Source: Scolanthus callimorphus
Lineage: Eukaryota > Cnidaria > Anthozoa > Actiniaria > Edwardsiidae
Assembly: GCA_033964015.1 (NCBI GenBank)
Contig: CM066917.1
Coordinates: 27,993,951 to 28,057,950 of the forward strand
Reading direction: 5' to 3'
Length of the DNA stretch: 64,000 bases
The notes beneath the pieces were generated by a model. It did not search any database and was not told where the DNA came from. It was given only the letters and a program-made list of their open reading frames with translations. Below are positions 1 through 12,416 of this stretch, piece by piece. Every line of letters begins with the position of its first letter. Position 1 is the stretch's first letter. Both the position numbers and the translations under genes were made by a program.

Positions 1-33
1 CGGTGTGTTTCATGGATTTGCTCATCAGATCCG
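1..33 (-). CDS. Possible next exon of the ETO-family gene, cut by the window edge
   Basis: A pyrimidine-rich stretch followed by TTCTAG| ends at 34 on the minus strand. With the phase left by exon 9 it reads [12 protein letters not shown] and stays open to the window edge. The family similarity is too short to be sure. Confidence 0.3.
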
Positions 34-3000
34 CTAGAAATAGAATTCGAAACAATAAGTGACCAAATTTACAATCGCTAACCTAGTCCAGGTTATGTTG
101 TCACTGTGTTCGCGTTCTGCACACTACCATGCACTTTCAGGGGCGTAGCCAGCACTTATGAGAGGGGGGGTTCCAAAATTCAAAAAATAAAAAACTCCAC
201 ATGCGAGAACGTTTTTGCGTTCTCGCCACAGGAAACCCAGCCAAAATATTGATATCGGGAAAAAACTAGCGTTTGAAGAAATTTGCTACATTTTATTGGA
301 GCTTTTATTTGTGTCTATTAAACATTTACCGAATTTTAGTAATAAGTCGGTCCAGAACAGAGGCGAGGGGGGTTCCGCTGCGGAGAGGGGGGTTCCGGAA
401 CCCTGGAACCCCCCTGGCTACGCCCCTGACTTTGTTTCTACCAGATATTGCAGTACCATAAACAAAACAAAAAACAAAAAAAAATAAGCATTACCACAGG
501 ACGCCCGCCATGGACGCCAGGACTAGGCTGAAATCCGCGCTATTTACTCTAGAATCCTATGATATCTCTTTTTTGTGTAAATTGAGGACGAGATATCATA
601 GGATTCAAGTCTATTCAAAGCGTTCAGTCGGTAGATTCCGCTGAAAATAGCACTCAAAAAGGCGATATCGCTTTTTTCGTGCTATTTTCTTAGCGGCATC
701 TAGCCTCCTGAAGCTTTGAATAATCCTATAGAATCTGTCAGAAAAATTCTGTTTTTTGGTGACAATCAAGCCTTACCAACTCTCTTCTTGACCTCATTCT
801 CCGTCTCATCAGCTGTTTTCCTGGCCCAGGTTAGTAACTCTTCTCTGTCTTGTTGGCATCTTTGCTGTAGAACTGACACAGCACGCTTGGTCTTGTCCAC
901 CATACCAATAATGCATTGTAGCATCTGTAGATATTACACAGGGATACAATCGAGCTAGTATTACACAGGGTTCCCAGCAATAAACGGGTGAAACATGCAA
1001 GGGGAGCGGCTAATGCACAGAAACCTCAATAATAACCAGATATAACATAGAGCGGCTAGTACACAGGGATCCCAATAATAACCAGATATAACATAGAGCG
1101 GCTAGTACACAGGGATCCCAATAATAACCAGATATAACATAGAGCGGCTAGTACACAGGGATCCCAATAATAACCAGATATAACATAGAGCGGCTAGTAC
1201 ACAGGGATCCCAATAATAACCAGATATAACATAGAGCGGCTAGTACACAGGGATCCCAATAATAAACGGGGCAACATGTCCGCACGTCCTCACTCTAAAA
1301 TTACCCATTATATGTGTAAATTCACATCAGGCTAAACCCTTGACCCCCACACCAAACCACCCCCACACCACACAAAGCAGGATCACACACAACATTACAC
1401 TTTCAGCAAAGTTATTCTGCACAGGGATCCCAGCATCATGGACAGATTAAGGGGGGCTCGGGGAGCCCAGGACCCCCCTTTTTTGAGAGATTTTCCTATA
1501 CATTCACTGTATTTGCTGTGCCAGAGCAAAATTACAACTTTGGCCTCCAACATTTTCACTTTGCCCCCTCCCCCCATTTCTGTAGATCTTGGATCCGCCC
1601 CTGCTGATATAACAACTGGCTTTACATACTGTGTCAACATGTCTCCAGTCTTCCACTATAGCATCATGCTTGCCGTCAAGTAGAGCATCTGGCATTGTAG
1701 GTTCCATATCACGAGAACTGCCAGCTATAAAAAATAATAACAGATTATAACAAGAAATAATAAAAACAATAATATAGAACATTCCATTGAACAGTCTTTT
1801 GGAAGGAATAGATCAAATCGGCTAACAGTGTTTACATCTTGTTGCCACCCAATTCAGATCAATAATAATAGTAATAATGATGTTTTAGGGGCATTTCACA
1901 AAGTCTTAATGCTCTTACAATAAAGTCATGTGATGATTACTTTGGGTGGTTTCAATTGTTTAACTTTTCTCACTTGACCAAGTGCACACATGTGTGTGCA
2001 CAACTAGCAAAGGTATCCACCCAAAGGAATCACCACATGATCTGAATTGGGTGGCAACAAGATGTCGATTATCCATTACTGTTTGGTAGGATTTTCGAGG
2101 ATAGGTTACAATGAAAAATATTTCTTTAAATATCAAAATATTTTATGATGACCTACCTTGCGGCATTGTAAGATCTTCCATTCTTAATTGCCCTGTCTTG
2201 TGTAAACTTGGATTGCTCCCTAAAAAAAAGTCCATATCTTTTACTCATGGTACACAACATATAATTCTGAGTACTTCATAATTTGTAATAAAAAATGAAA
2301 AGTAAAGAGACTAAAGGATTATAGCTGAGGTGCAAATAATAAAAACAACACACTAACCACTTGAAGATCAAGTGGCTCCTAGACCTTTTAAACCTCTCAC
2401 AAGACAGAGACACCTGCCAATATATTTTATTATTATTATATTATTTTATATTCTTATTCTTCATCTACTAGGAAAGAGTTGTTCTGCTTACCAATGCAGG
2501 GTCGCTTTGGTGGTTTTGTCATATCTCCCATCATCTGAAAAAAATATATATATACCATAAATAAAAAACATTTTTAAGATATATCTACACTCTCAAGCTG
2601 ACCATTTCATGTACACATGGTAATGTGTGATTCCAGAAAAAAGTCAAAACCTCACCCACAGAAGGGATTTGGTACCTGATTCCTTCCATAGAAATACTGC
2701 ATTTTCCTTTGGAAATTCAAGAGGGGTGTGTGTGTGTGTGGGGGGGGGGGGGGGTCACTTTTCAACACCCATCCATGGGGGGGAATATCCACTATATGCA
2801 CAGGCATATCTACAGGCATTTTCTGCTGACATTTCAGTTACTAAGAAACCATAATGCAAGTGCAAGAGAGCTCATTTCAACCCAGAGCAGAGGTCTCTTT
2901 TCCGTCTGCTCATTCATCAACCCAGCGAATACAAAGGGAGAAGAGGCCTTTGCTAGCAGGGAACAGAAACTTAAAAAACTTGAGATGTCAACAACGCTCT

Positions 3001-6000
3001 AAACAAACGCTCCTGCATGATATCTAAAGATACTAACATTTCAAGGGTTATTAAATAATAAATGAAAATGTAGCACTTTTGAAAAGGTGATATTGTAAGT
3101 CTGTTTTGAAGAGGGGATATGAACAGCCAATTTATGTTAATATGTTTTAACAATAACATCCTTACCATAGACAAATCAGGTGCACCATTTTCTTTGGAAG
3201 GTCTGAGATCTTGGGGTCTAGAGAATGAGAAATGACTGTTTATGCAAAATAATGCCCCTAACAACTTATCAAGGCTAATATACAACCACAAATATTGAAA
3301 AATACTCAAATAGTGCTATAGGTTTATAAAAAAACTAAAAGAACTATGGACTCATTTAGGTTTTTCTTCTCATTTTCTGTTAATCCCTTTCAAAAACATA
3401 GTTCAATCAACTTATGGAAATGAAGAAAAACAGAAGTTATTTTCCCATGGAAAACAAACATATGATTGTATATTAATCGACATATAGAATACTAAATTTA
3501 CATGCCATATTTTTAAAGGGACATTTCAGAAAGGACATTTTTCTGGTCCTGCCGACAGTCCAACAGCGTTGTATTAGTCTCTTGGGTAATTATATTTTTA
3601 GAAAATTCATGCATTTACTGCATTTCTCATATAAATAACTGTCTGAAGAAATATTAACGCAAGGAGTTTATGTCTCTATTAAGATAATTACAGCTGCAGG
3701 GATGTCAACTCTCCAGGTTTTGCTGTGAGTCAAGATTTTTTCACTTCCTTTGCAGGAAATTTTGTCATTTCGAGGCGGTCTCCCGATTTTTGAAGTCCTG
3801 GGGTTGACAATACCTGCAGCTGTTTTATTTTGAATGACCTAACAGTCTAAAAATTCATATCATAATTGAGCCATTTCTCACCAACCTCAGAGAGTCAGAA
3901 GGTGCCTTTCTCTTTCCATTCTCATTGACTTCCATGCCAGCCAGTTCTTCGTTATCCAAACCAGGACCTTCTCTCTCATGGAGAATATGTTGCTCATGCT
4001 GATGCAGATATTGCTGTGGCGTCTGTTTGGCCATTTGAGCACACTGTAGGAGCTCTCTTTGTAGAAGAGGAAGGTTTGCCTGGATTAAAAATAAACATTT
4101 TCTTGCTAAGAATTGCATATCAGATATCTCTATAGATCACCAGTAAAGCTTGCAATGAGTACTACAGCAATTCAAATTGAATTCTGTACAATATCTATGA
4201 AGAATCAAGTAGATTCGATATTGAGTTATTTGTTTAAAAATCTTCCATTATCTGGGATGATAAATCAAAAAGAAATTCATGTTTCTAATATTTTTATCTA
4301 AGATGCAAGCATAAGCATATCTAAGAAGCATATCCAAGAAGTATGGTATCTCATGATTGTGAAAATGATTTCATCTTGATATTCCAAACATAAATTCCAT
4401 GTGCTACACAAATGCCAAATACAATGTACTGCAATTATATAAACTTAGCTATGAATTACCTCTTTGTAGTGTTCAACCAAGCAGAGTTATCTAATTGCAG
4501 TGAAGTTGTACATATCAAGTTACAGAAATTGCATGCACAGAATACTAAATACTTGTAAAAATATTTGAATGGATATGACAAATATCCCTACTCTAATTTG
4601 CTAAATTAGTCTTTGTATTTGTTATTGCAATATCTAGGGACAAATAAAATGACCAAAGGAGACATGTTTTATTATTCATTTGCATGTGTTGGGTTGGGAG
4701 CATTTTTTCAGCACCTATTTAAAGGTGTTACCAGGACAAACAATAACTCCACAGGACATTTTACCTTCAAGAATGGCACCACAAATGGTCTGAGAGGGAA
4801 GTTTGTTGCTTCTTGTAGTTGACCATGAAACTCCTCTATGGATATTGTTGAATTCTAGAAGCAAAGAATGATGGCAAAATGGAATCACCAAAAATATATA
4901 AATTTGGAAAATTAGAAGTTGATTTCCTCCCCTAAAAAAACAAGGAGATATGTGCTTTGCTTCCTGTAATGCATCAGCTTCTTTTTATTAAACCAAGAAT
5001 TAAAAAATAGCACATACCACAAGATTCATGACAAGCCCACGAACTCGTTCCCCAATCTCTGGCGAGATGTCAGAGCCAAACTGCATGAGCGTTGTAAGGA
5101 AGCGCTTCAGTTTGCTGAGCTGCCGAGCACCACATGCCGGAGGCAGCTGGTTTAGCGAGTTTCCGACAGAAGAAGGTGATGTAGGGCCACTAGGGCTTGA
5201 ATGTACTCCATTGACGATGGGCGAGGTTGCATTCGACAGTGACCTAACATCTGCCACTACTGGCGCAGTGGAATTAGGTGCTGGCGATGATACAATTGGG
5301 CCACTAGGTGGATGCGCTGCGTTGTCTGTGGGGGAGTCTGGCATGCTAGCCTCTCTAAGATCTGGAAAGAAGAAGATTTATTATTATTATGAAGCTTAAT
5401 TACAGGAAAAGTAATAATACAGGGATTGAAAATGCAACCTATACTAAACTGAACAAATTGAAATAAATTCAACTATCGAGGGCAATAAATAATATTATGG
5501 TATGCTGTCAAACTCCAAGCTTACTTGACTTTATATCATTATCCAGCCACTGAGAGTTTTACAATGTACATATTAAAACAATAAAGTTCAGTTATAGCAT
5601 AACTTTGTATTCTCAAAGAACAATATATAATTTCTTGAGTTTAAAAATAGATTTGATGTAAACAAGCTAAAGTAAGCCAGTGGTGATTAACCTTGATAAA
5701 CTAAATGCAAATACAGCAACAATGTTAGCTTGTACATCAATGCCTCACTGTGTCTAAAACCAATAAAGCGTATACAACTAGCAACGTGTCATTAAATTAA
5801 CATTTTAAATCTAGGCTTTTACCATTTGGTAAGCTTCAATGAGCACATCACTTGAGAGTAAAGTACTGTTTATGAGTGGCTTTGCAATGACCCATGGATA
5901 GCAGATAGAGTTGTGCAGAGTACACTAATTATAAAACCAAAGATTGATCTAGTTCCTATAAACTTAAAACTTACTTTTCCCAGAGTATGAATAAAAAAAA

Positions 6001-8267
6001 TGCTGTGGTGTGTTTTAATCATGCAATCAATTTATTAATTATGAGGGACTGAACAAGATTTCTGCATTCCATAGGTTATATTGATGCAGTGTATTACACT
6101 GGTCTTCTGCACATAGTTCTACAAAGGATTGAAATGCACCATTAACTTGGGCAGTGAAGCAGACAACACAATGGGAACTACACACCTACAAAGTAAAACA
6201 TTTATCCATCTTTACACAGTTACACAACCCTATGAGTGAAACCTGTTTTATTATTATTAAGTCTTTAAATGCTACATTCAATTAGCACTGACAGGAGCAC
6301 ATTGTGCCAACTAGCACCCAAGCAACTGTTAGGAAGGTCAATTTGCCTTATTTTTCCATGGTAAAAATGCTATTTTCCATATTTATGTATACTGTATTTT
6401 TTTTGAAATTCCAGAGGGGTGGCAAGGGGTCATTTTGGAAATTCCTTCTGTGTTAGGGATATGGACTTTTTCTGGAATCACACAGTAGGAAAAGGGTTGA
6501 AGCTTTACTACTTGAAGTTAAATGGTAATGAATCCTCCTAACAGTAAAACAACAACATACAAATAACCTGCTTCAGTTTCATTATTACAAAGAAATACAT
6601 TATAGAAGAGTAGTAGAACAAGCAGTGTGAACAAAGAACATAGAAATGAGCAATACCATTTATTGTAAATAACAATGACTCTATAAAATCAGTCATTGGA
6701 ACATTTCGTAAGGTCCTGTTTGCAAAATCTTTATAACAGAATTAGCCTTTTCAGTATTGATTCACAAATGGCAACTTTGACAGTGTGGGTTATGAGATAT
6801 GTAAAAGTGTAGAGTATATAAAATTTTCCATTAATAAATAAACCTTTAAGAGAACTCTTAATCTAGCTACCTTGTTGGTAATATTCATTTTCCAACAAAA
6901 AAATATATCCTGGTATGATATTTCAGTAATTTAGCTGGGATATGATATAACAATACAAGGAGTTTTCTTCTTTCTGAAAGGAACTTTTCAGCTTTGTCAG
7001 AAAATACTCTTTGAATGGCATTGACATAATTAAGAATATTACAAATTCAGGCCTCCAGGTTTATATCGCAGATGTTTAAATTAACAGATAGTTCGTCGCT
7101 GCCTTAAAATCTATCACGAGATAGCACCAGAAATCAAGAGCGAAGCTGTTATCTGAGAATTCACAACAAACTCGAATTGAAATCGTACCCCCCACTTTTT
7201 GCATGGCTGGAAAAGCTCCCATATAAAACTAAAAGTGATGCACGCAGATGTTACAAGAATCAGATGTTGTTCGGCAATCAAAAGCAGGCCTTAATGAAGG
7301 ACTGGTCTCTGAAGTAATAACTCAGCATTTAGGACTTTATGTTTATTGCACTAGAAATGTGAAAAGTTAGTTTGTTGGAGCTCATGTTGCTGAAATCTAC
7401 AGCGCTTTTGACGAGATGAAATTTATTATTAGTCAGTTGAATATGACGAAAGATTCTAAACACCTGCACCACAATACAACAGAAAAAACTGCATAAATTT
7501 CACAACAGAATTAACTGAAGTGGGATTCTATTTATCGAAGCTTTCCGGTGTTGTATGACAAAAGAAAAATCACATTCAGAGGGTGAAACGGCCAGGGAAA
7601 ATCAGCTGAACCTGGCTTCGGACTTGGTGCTTTTAGAGAACATGACAAAACACAAAACATTGTCCAGTTTCAATCGTAAAATAAGAAATTTTAGTGGTAT
7701 TCAGTTCATCAACGAACCTATAAGATTATAGATGTAGTTTCTTGGGTCTACAAAGGAGTTATAACAATAGCAGTAAGGTAAAATTCGGAGTGTTTTTATA
7801 GAAAAACTCGGGATTTGAAGCGTGACATACAAGTTGGATTGCACAGCACCCAAATCGCACCGTATAAATAAATAAAAGCATAACGCGAACGACTGCGAAG
7901 GGCTTACACAGGGTCTTACCAATATATCTAGGCTAGATTATTCGATGATAGCTATAATGCAGCATTTCTAGAAGGTAACAAGTTATCAGCAGCGAAAAAG
8001 AAGAAAGGAGAATGAAATCAACCGAACAACAAACGAGAAAGGCGGACTAACTGCATGAGAGAAAAATACGCTGCGTTTTGGCAGCAAATACGGCTTAGAA
8101 TTAGCATTATCAGCTGTCTAAGGCTTGGTGAAAGAATTATGGGGTTGAATGAGAACGGAATTGAGGTTTTAAAACGTAAAATAAAGCAATTTACCTGAAG
8201 TTACGGCCGGCATAACCAAAAGTTCTCGCACAGTTCTGTAGAGTAGCGAGTCTATGAGATCGCTCAT
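1..8267 (-). CDS. RUNX1T1: ETO/MTG-family transcriptional corepressor (RUNX1T1/CBFA2T2/CBFA2T3, fly nervy), 3' end off the window
   Basis: ETO proteins are nuclear scaffolds that link DNA-bound factors to NCoR/SMRT and histone deacetylases. Nine exons join in phase with consensus GT..AG ends: 8195-8267, 5018-5361, 4765-4854, 3886-4079, 3166-3217, 2492-2534, 2157-2219, 1630-1724, 777-924 (about 367 codons so far). Order of domains: MPDSP motif near the N-terminus; NHR1/TAFH, with the near-invariant run [17 protein letters not shown] in exon 2; [20 protein letters not shown] across exons 3-4; [17 protein letters not shown]; then NHR2 over exons 8-9 (EDWRHVD, then [23 protein letters not shown]). 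NHR3 and the MYND zinc finger should follow left of position 1. The first in-frame ATG is at 8267 after an in-frame TAA; a second in-frame ATG at 8213 has the better context (G at -3). Vertebrates have three paralogues, so the symbol marks the family, not one paralogue. Confidence 0.95.
133..433. mobile_element. MITE with TIR CAGGGGCGTAGCCAG and 5-bp target duplication
   Basis: Perfect 15-bp terminal inverted repeats: CAGGGGCGTAGCCAG at 138-152 and its complement at 414-428. The flanking ACTTT (133-137 and 429-433) is a 5-bp target duplication. A G run follows the left terminus and GGGGGGTTCC motifs lie near the right. No coding content. Same family as 43029-43190 and 49174-49301. Confidence 0.85.
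777..924 (-). CDS. RUNX1T1: ETO-family gene exon 9: NHR2
   Basis: The acceptor is CTACAG| and the donor GTTG|GTAAGG. The peptide begins [19 protein letters not shown] and continues [17 protein letters not shown], closely following the NHR2 helix of human RUNX1T1. It ends in phase 1; the next exon should begin with two bases completing a codon. Confidence 0.93.
1027..1264. repeat. 46-bp tandem repeat, about five copies, in an ETO-gene intron
   Basis: A unit containing CCAGATATAACATAGAGCGG recurs at 46-bp spacing (1036, 1082, 1128, 1174, 1220) with near identity. Flanking half-copies (GCTAGTATTACACAGGG near 952; ACACAGGGATCCC near 1420) show the array grew from a diverged local motif. It sits in the intron inside NHR2 (925-1629). 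Confidence 0.9.
1630..1724 (-). CDS. RUNX1T1: ETO-family gene exon 8: NHR2 start
   Basis: The acceptor is TTTATAG| and the donor ACA|GTATGT. The exon ends with EDWRHVDT, the counterpart of vertebrate EEWKHLDH at the start of NHR2, the helical tetramerisation domain. Confidence 0.88.
2157..2219 (-). CDS. RUNX1T1: ETO-family gene exon 7
   Basis: A 63-bp exon between TTTTTTTAG| and CGCAAG|GTAGGT. It reads [20 protein letters not shown]. It has weaker family similarity than its neighbours, but phase and both splice sites fit exactly. Confidence 0.8.
2492..2534 (-). CDS. RUNX1T1: ETO-family gene exon 6 (43 bp)
   Basis: A micro-exon between TTTTTCAG| and CATTG|GTAAGC. It encodes [14 protein letters not shown]; the KRPC tetrapeptide is conserved in the family linker. 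It ends in phase 1. Confidence 0.85.
2625..2795. mobile_element. Copy of the GTGTGGTTCC-type G-tract repeat
   Basis: It starts GTGTGATTCCAGAAAA and contains a long (GT)n/G tract followed by GGGTCACTTTTCAACACCC. The same modules appear in 34569-34770, 46572-46700, 46986-47080 and 47490-47570. Intronic in the ETO gene. Confidence 0.65.
3166..3217 (-). CDS. RUNX1T1: ETO-family gene exon 5 (52 bp)
   Basis: A short exon between CTCTAG| and CTATG|GTAAGG. It encodes [17 protein letters not shown], matching the KENG segment between NHR1 and NHR2 in vertebrate ETO proteins. It restores phase 0. Confidence 0.88.
3886..4079 (-). CDS. RUNX1T1: ETO-family gene exon 4: end of NHR1
   Basis: The acceptor is AATCCAG| before 4079. 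The peptide starts [18 protein letters not shown] and ends [14 protein letters not shown] chose donor CTGAG|GTTGGT (phase 2) over the nearby TTG|GTGAGA because only it keeps exon 5 in the family reading frame (R then [11 protein letters not shown]). Confidence 0.93.
4765..4854 (-). CDS. RUNX1T1: ETO-family gene exon 3: NHR1 continuation
   Basis: This 90-bp phase-0 exon lies between TTCTAG| and AAG|GTAAAA. It reads [19 protein letters not shown] then [11 protein letters not shown], colinear with the vertebrate TAFH domain. Confidence 0.94.
5018..5361 (-). CDS. RUNX1T1: ETO-family gene exon 2: MPDSP, Ser/Pro-rich linker and NHR1 (TAFH) start
   Basis: The acceptor is TTCCAG| before 5361 and the donor is GTG|GTATGT at 5018. 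A Ser/Pro/Asn-rich linker (about 70 residues) precedes the TAFH fold, which begins [17 protein letters not shown] and continues with [20 protein letters not shown]. In known family members TAFH binds peptides of E proteins and other partners. Confidence 0.95.
5362..8194 (-). other. First intron of the ETO-family gene
   Basis: AT-rich intron. It holds a diverged G-tract repeat at about 6395-6483 ending CTGGAATCACACA. I found no exon with splice sites and a usable frame. The ORF at 7701-7922 has no recognisable protein. Confidence 0.6.
8195..8267 (-). CDS. RUNX1T1: ETO-family gene exon 1 (start codon)
   Basis: The donor is CTTCAG|GTAAAT at 8195/8194. The ATG at 8265-8267 is open to the donor and in frame with a second ATG at 8211-8213. 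Joined to exon 2, the short form reads [17 protein letters not shown], which brings the conserved MPDSP motif of the family into frame. A third upstream ATG (about 8277) opens only a four-codon uORF. Confidence 0.75.
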
Positions 8268-8288
8268 TGATCGGCCATATTAACCGTG

Positions 8289-8311
8289 TGACGTCACACT
8301 AAAATCACGTG
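8289..8311. promoter_or_regulatory. CRE palindrome and E-box at the ETO-gene promoter
   Basis: A perfect cAMP-response element TGACGTCA lies at 8289-8296 and a CACGTG E-box at 8306-8311, 22-44 bp upstream of the first in-frame ATG (8267) and about 75-100 bp upstream of the second (8213). CREs usually lie just upstream of transcription starts, which mildly favours the shorter start. Confidence 0.6.
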
Positions 8312-8319
8312 ACCAGTGA

Positions 8320-11300
8320 ATATCATAAATAATGCAAAATAAATCATTTGGTTCGATAGTAGAAAGGGAAATAAGGAATAACTGGGTAGCACGTGTATGC
8401 AATATGAAAAAGAGTACGCTAAAATAATAATTACAACTAACCGCAAAAAGATGCAAAGATACTAACGGACAATTCCAACCACAACGTTCACGAACAGAGA
8501 GATCGAACAGGTTTGAAACTAAACCTTAATAGAAACCAAATAAATTGTCAGAATTCATTTCTGTCATCACTTTTGTTTACACAATCAAAACAAATTTATA
8601 TCTGCTCTTTAACATGAAACTAATCCCTCAAAACCAGAAAATATACGCTTCACAAGGGTACTAAAACCAGACGCAAAACCTGGGAATGAAGGATTGGAAT
8701 TATGGCTACGTTTGAGTCGGTAAGAAGTTCCAGACATGGATAACATTTTTAAATTTTCAAATTCAGGTGTCCCATCGTTTGGTAGGAAATCACCTGCACA
8801 TACGGGGATTTACGACAGGTGCAAGAGATATTGTTTTTCATGAATCAGCAGTCCGCGTCGAGTCTGGAGAGACTGGACGCTACCAAGACGTTATTGTTTT
8901 CCAAAAAAGCCGAGAAACCTTAACAAATTAATCGCGCATTCTAACTTCAATGAGTGGCTCAGATGCTACTAGAGGGATGGGTAATTATTGGCGAAGGAGA
9001 TATTCGTGCTAGAACGCTTTAAAACAGGGAATAATTCGGTTTGTTATAAATAATTTAGCTGGGAATCAATTAAAAACACTGAACACACGTGTAGAAGTCT
9101 GACAGATTTTTTAGTTGTCGGAGAGACAGATCGCTTAAATGAGTGTTTCAACACACATCGTATTGAATAGTGAAACCATTGAGAAACAAAAGTTTGTATC
9201 CAAGTGACATGGCTTGCTCTTGGCCGTGTGTTGGCGGTTGCATTACTTTTAGCTTAATGCCGGATTGAAAAAACACAACAAGATGCTAGCGCTGAACTGG
9301 CTTCCTGGCTGTGATTAGTTGGAGTGCGCACATGTGACGGTTATATTGTTGATTAGTTTGTTGTAAACGTCCATCTGTTCGTCCCACAAAATGAGAATTA
9401 CTAAAAACACTGTGTTTTCAACTCCAACTACGCCGTGTTTTATTTTACGATTGGCTTTCCTCGGGAAACTGGGGCGGCGGCGTTTCGCTTTGTGAAAGCA
9501 TTTGTTCCTACCAATTTGGGTCCCGAACCCAAGATAATAATAAAAAAAATTCCACATCAATACATTGTCTGCTATTTGCAATTGCAAGATAGATAAAAAA
9601 CCCGAAAGGTTCATTAAAAACAACAATAAATGGAGTTGAGATTTTTTCCTTAGATACAAACTATACCAGTACAATACCTAGGTTTACAGAATATTACAGC
9701 CAAAATATAGTGCGCGATTTACCTCCATAATGAGCTTGGCTCATCCCGGGATAGAATTTCATTTATCCAATGAGTTCAGTGTCGAATAGCCGAGACTGTG
9801 CGTATGATGATTATACTAACTTGGCAGAGTAGGAGCGTCGCACGAAACCCTCAAGTATTTGCAAGCTCGTTTCGCGACGGCTTGAGCCAGTGAGCCAGAA
9901 GCTATTCTTGCCGTTCGTATCACCTGCTCATACGGGGATTCTTTGATGAGACAGCTGCTCGCAACTTGGACAGTATTATTAATTAACGCGTAGTCCGCAT
10001 TTGACATCCAATGCCTGAATTATTAACATCTGCCTCAATATCGTGGTTCGATTATTTTAGAGAGCTTCGTAGGGTAAAATTCCTGAAAAATCTATTATGA
10101 CTCTATTCGGGCGCGCCTTGTAACTAAACTCACAACTGAAGTAACTGCACTCTGCGCATGTTTTCAAAACTGACATTGCATACGTAGTAGCTAGTTTGAC
10201 ATTATTTTATTTTTGCGCTTTTTAGAAGTTAAAAAATGCCACAAATTCACCAGGTTCGCATAAACAGTTGTTATTTGCTATTGGGAGCTCTTTTGAGAAA
10301 GATCTGCATGTTGCTGTTTGCATGGTATGGCAGTAGCTTCAAAGTCGTCTGGCCTATACCCTGATTATTGTTTCAGAAAATTCTGTTTGAATATTAAAAT
10401 TATTTTATTTCTTGTTTCTCTCCTGAAAGCAGCTTATATGAGTTGATAGCTAATGCTTTGGTAAAAATTTTAGATCATATGTAAAGCAAACTTCAATTCT
10501 TACTGAAATCTGCACTAATATTCCGCAGAGGAGTTATCCAGGGAATTTAGCGAAGAAAATATTAATATCAACGGGAAACGAAATTGTATTTTGAAAAATC
10601 AAGGAAATGAAATTGTTTTTATCAAAACATGATGTTTGTTTGACTATAATTGACAAGGATATTTCGTTGATTTTTGTTATTAATTTTTCTTGAAATAATA
10701 TCCCAAAGACGCAAATGATTGTATTCTCATCAAATGGTCCAAGGGAAAATGTTTTAAAGCTTTTTAATTCAATTCACTAACAATGCAAGTCCGCACCACT
10801 GTGTCATAATACATCGACATTATAGTGTGTGATAGCTAAGTTGGCAAGTTACGAAAACCGGAATTCGCTAGTCCCTAAATTAAATGTATTTCCTTGACAA
10901 GCAACAAAAGGTTCATTATCCGTGATGCTCTTATGTCGCTCTACCACGCAGATAATGATATTCCCGAGTCTTCAATATAAATGATATTGTCTTAGACACT
11001 GTTAAAAATATTGGCATATTTACAATGGATTCACCTCTGACTGAAAATGATAAATAATGGATAGAAGATTGTAACCAAATAACGGAGACTTTTTACAGAA
11101 ATAAAGCCAATGTATAGCCGCCGAGTACAAACTTTCTGAACCAAACGCTTATAGTTTTAGCTTACAAATGGCTAGGGAAAGAATCGTATTTCTAGTCTTC
11201 ATTGTGGTATTCATTTTTCATTCATTTGTGCCACTTTTTATAGGCTTTACCATAACTCATTTATTCTCAGAACAGATGTTTTTTGCTTGCTGAATGCCAA

Positions 11301-12416
11301 AACGCCTTTTGATGCATATGAAGAGTTCTACCGGGTTATAGTTATTAGAGGCTTCATTTTCATGACAATAGCGAAAGTCGAAATTCTGTTCATTGGGGAT
11401 TTTCCCCAGAGGCTATTATACGATAAACAACAGCTGTCAGCGACAACGAAAAATTCTTGATATTTTATCTTCCAAAATGAAAGCAAAATAAAACAATCTA
11501 GGGATGTCTGTTGTGTTTTAACGACGTACTAAAAATGCAGAAAAACTTGTTTATATTAAAACTGCACTGCTACGGCAATTGTTCCCCGAATATTTCAATC
11601 CCTCTTGTTGATTGACTTTGCCCAATTAAATTTGATTATAAAAGTTAGAATCTCTTGTTTTCTATTAAGGATATGTGATTATTTTACTACAATTAAAAGC
11701 TACCACGCAGAAATTAGAGCAAACGCGAATAATTGTTTTACCATTTAAAAGTGCGACTATGAGAGCCTTGAAATGAAAATATGAAAATTCTTCTGATATT
11801 ATTCAAAAGACAGCTGGGGAACAATATTCAATTTTCTCAGTGTCATTTGGGCTAAATGAGCAGTGCAAGAGACGTTGATAAGGCAGATTAGGAGGTGTGG
11901 CGCGCGTGCTTGCGACATAATGCATTTTTGGCGCCAAATCTATGCTCACCGCAAGAAACATACAGCTGTGTCGCGTGAATCGCGTGCGCAACTACAGCGG
12001 CAGCGAGTTACCCAGAAAGCGTAGCAGCACACAGTTCCAGTAAATTCAAACTCCCACGCGCAATTGCTCATTTTTCAGTAAATTATATCTTATTCTTTGC
12101 CACATTTAAGCACCATTGCCATAAAAAAGAGCAATTAGAAATCATAAAATTTTTCGGAAATTTTACGTCACTTAGGAAAATTCTAGAGAGAAGCCCCAGC
12201 CCCCAGGCCGCGTTCGCCGGGCCAACAATTCACATCATAAGTCTATTTAACAATACGAAGACGAAGGCCGAATGGGCTATTGACTCAGAGGCCATGAGGG
12301 CGAGAGGAATAATTGTTTTAGTCAAATCACACTAGTATGTCAATTTGTATTGCCAAAAAAATGTTTTTGTTCTGGTCATTTGCCATTTTCTGGCTTTCAA
12401 ATCCGACACTTTTCGC
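8320..12416. other. Gene-poor intergenic stretch
   Basis: No ORF with family similarity or splice support on either strand. The short ORFs near 9315-9674 and 9816-10007 read as non-coding. Composition is about 35-40% GC with CpG present. Nothing else recognised. Confidence 0.5.

Noticed and set aside
1027..1264. CRISPR array
   Set aside because: The 46-bp units abut with no unique spacers, the host is eukaryotic, and there are no cas genes.
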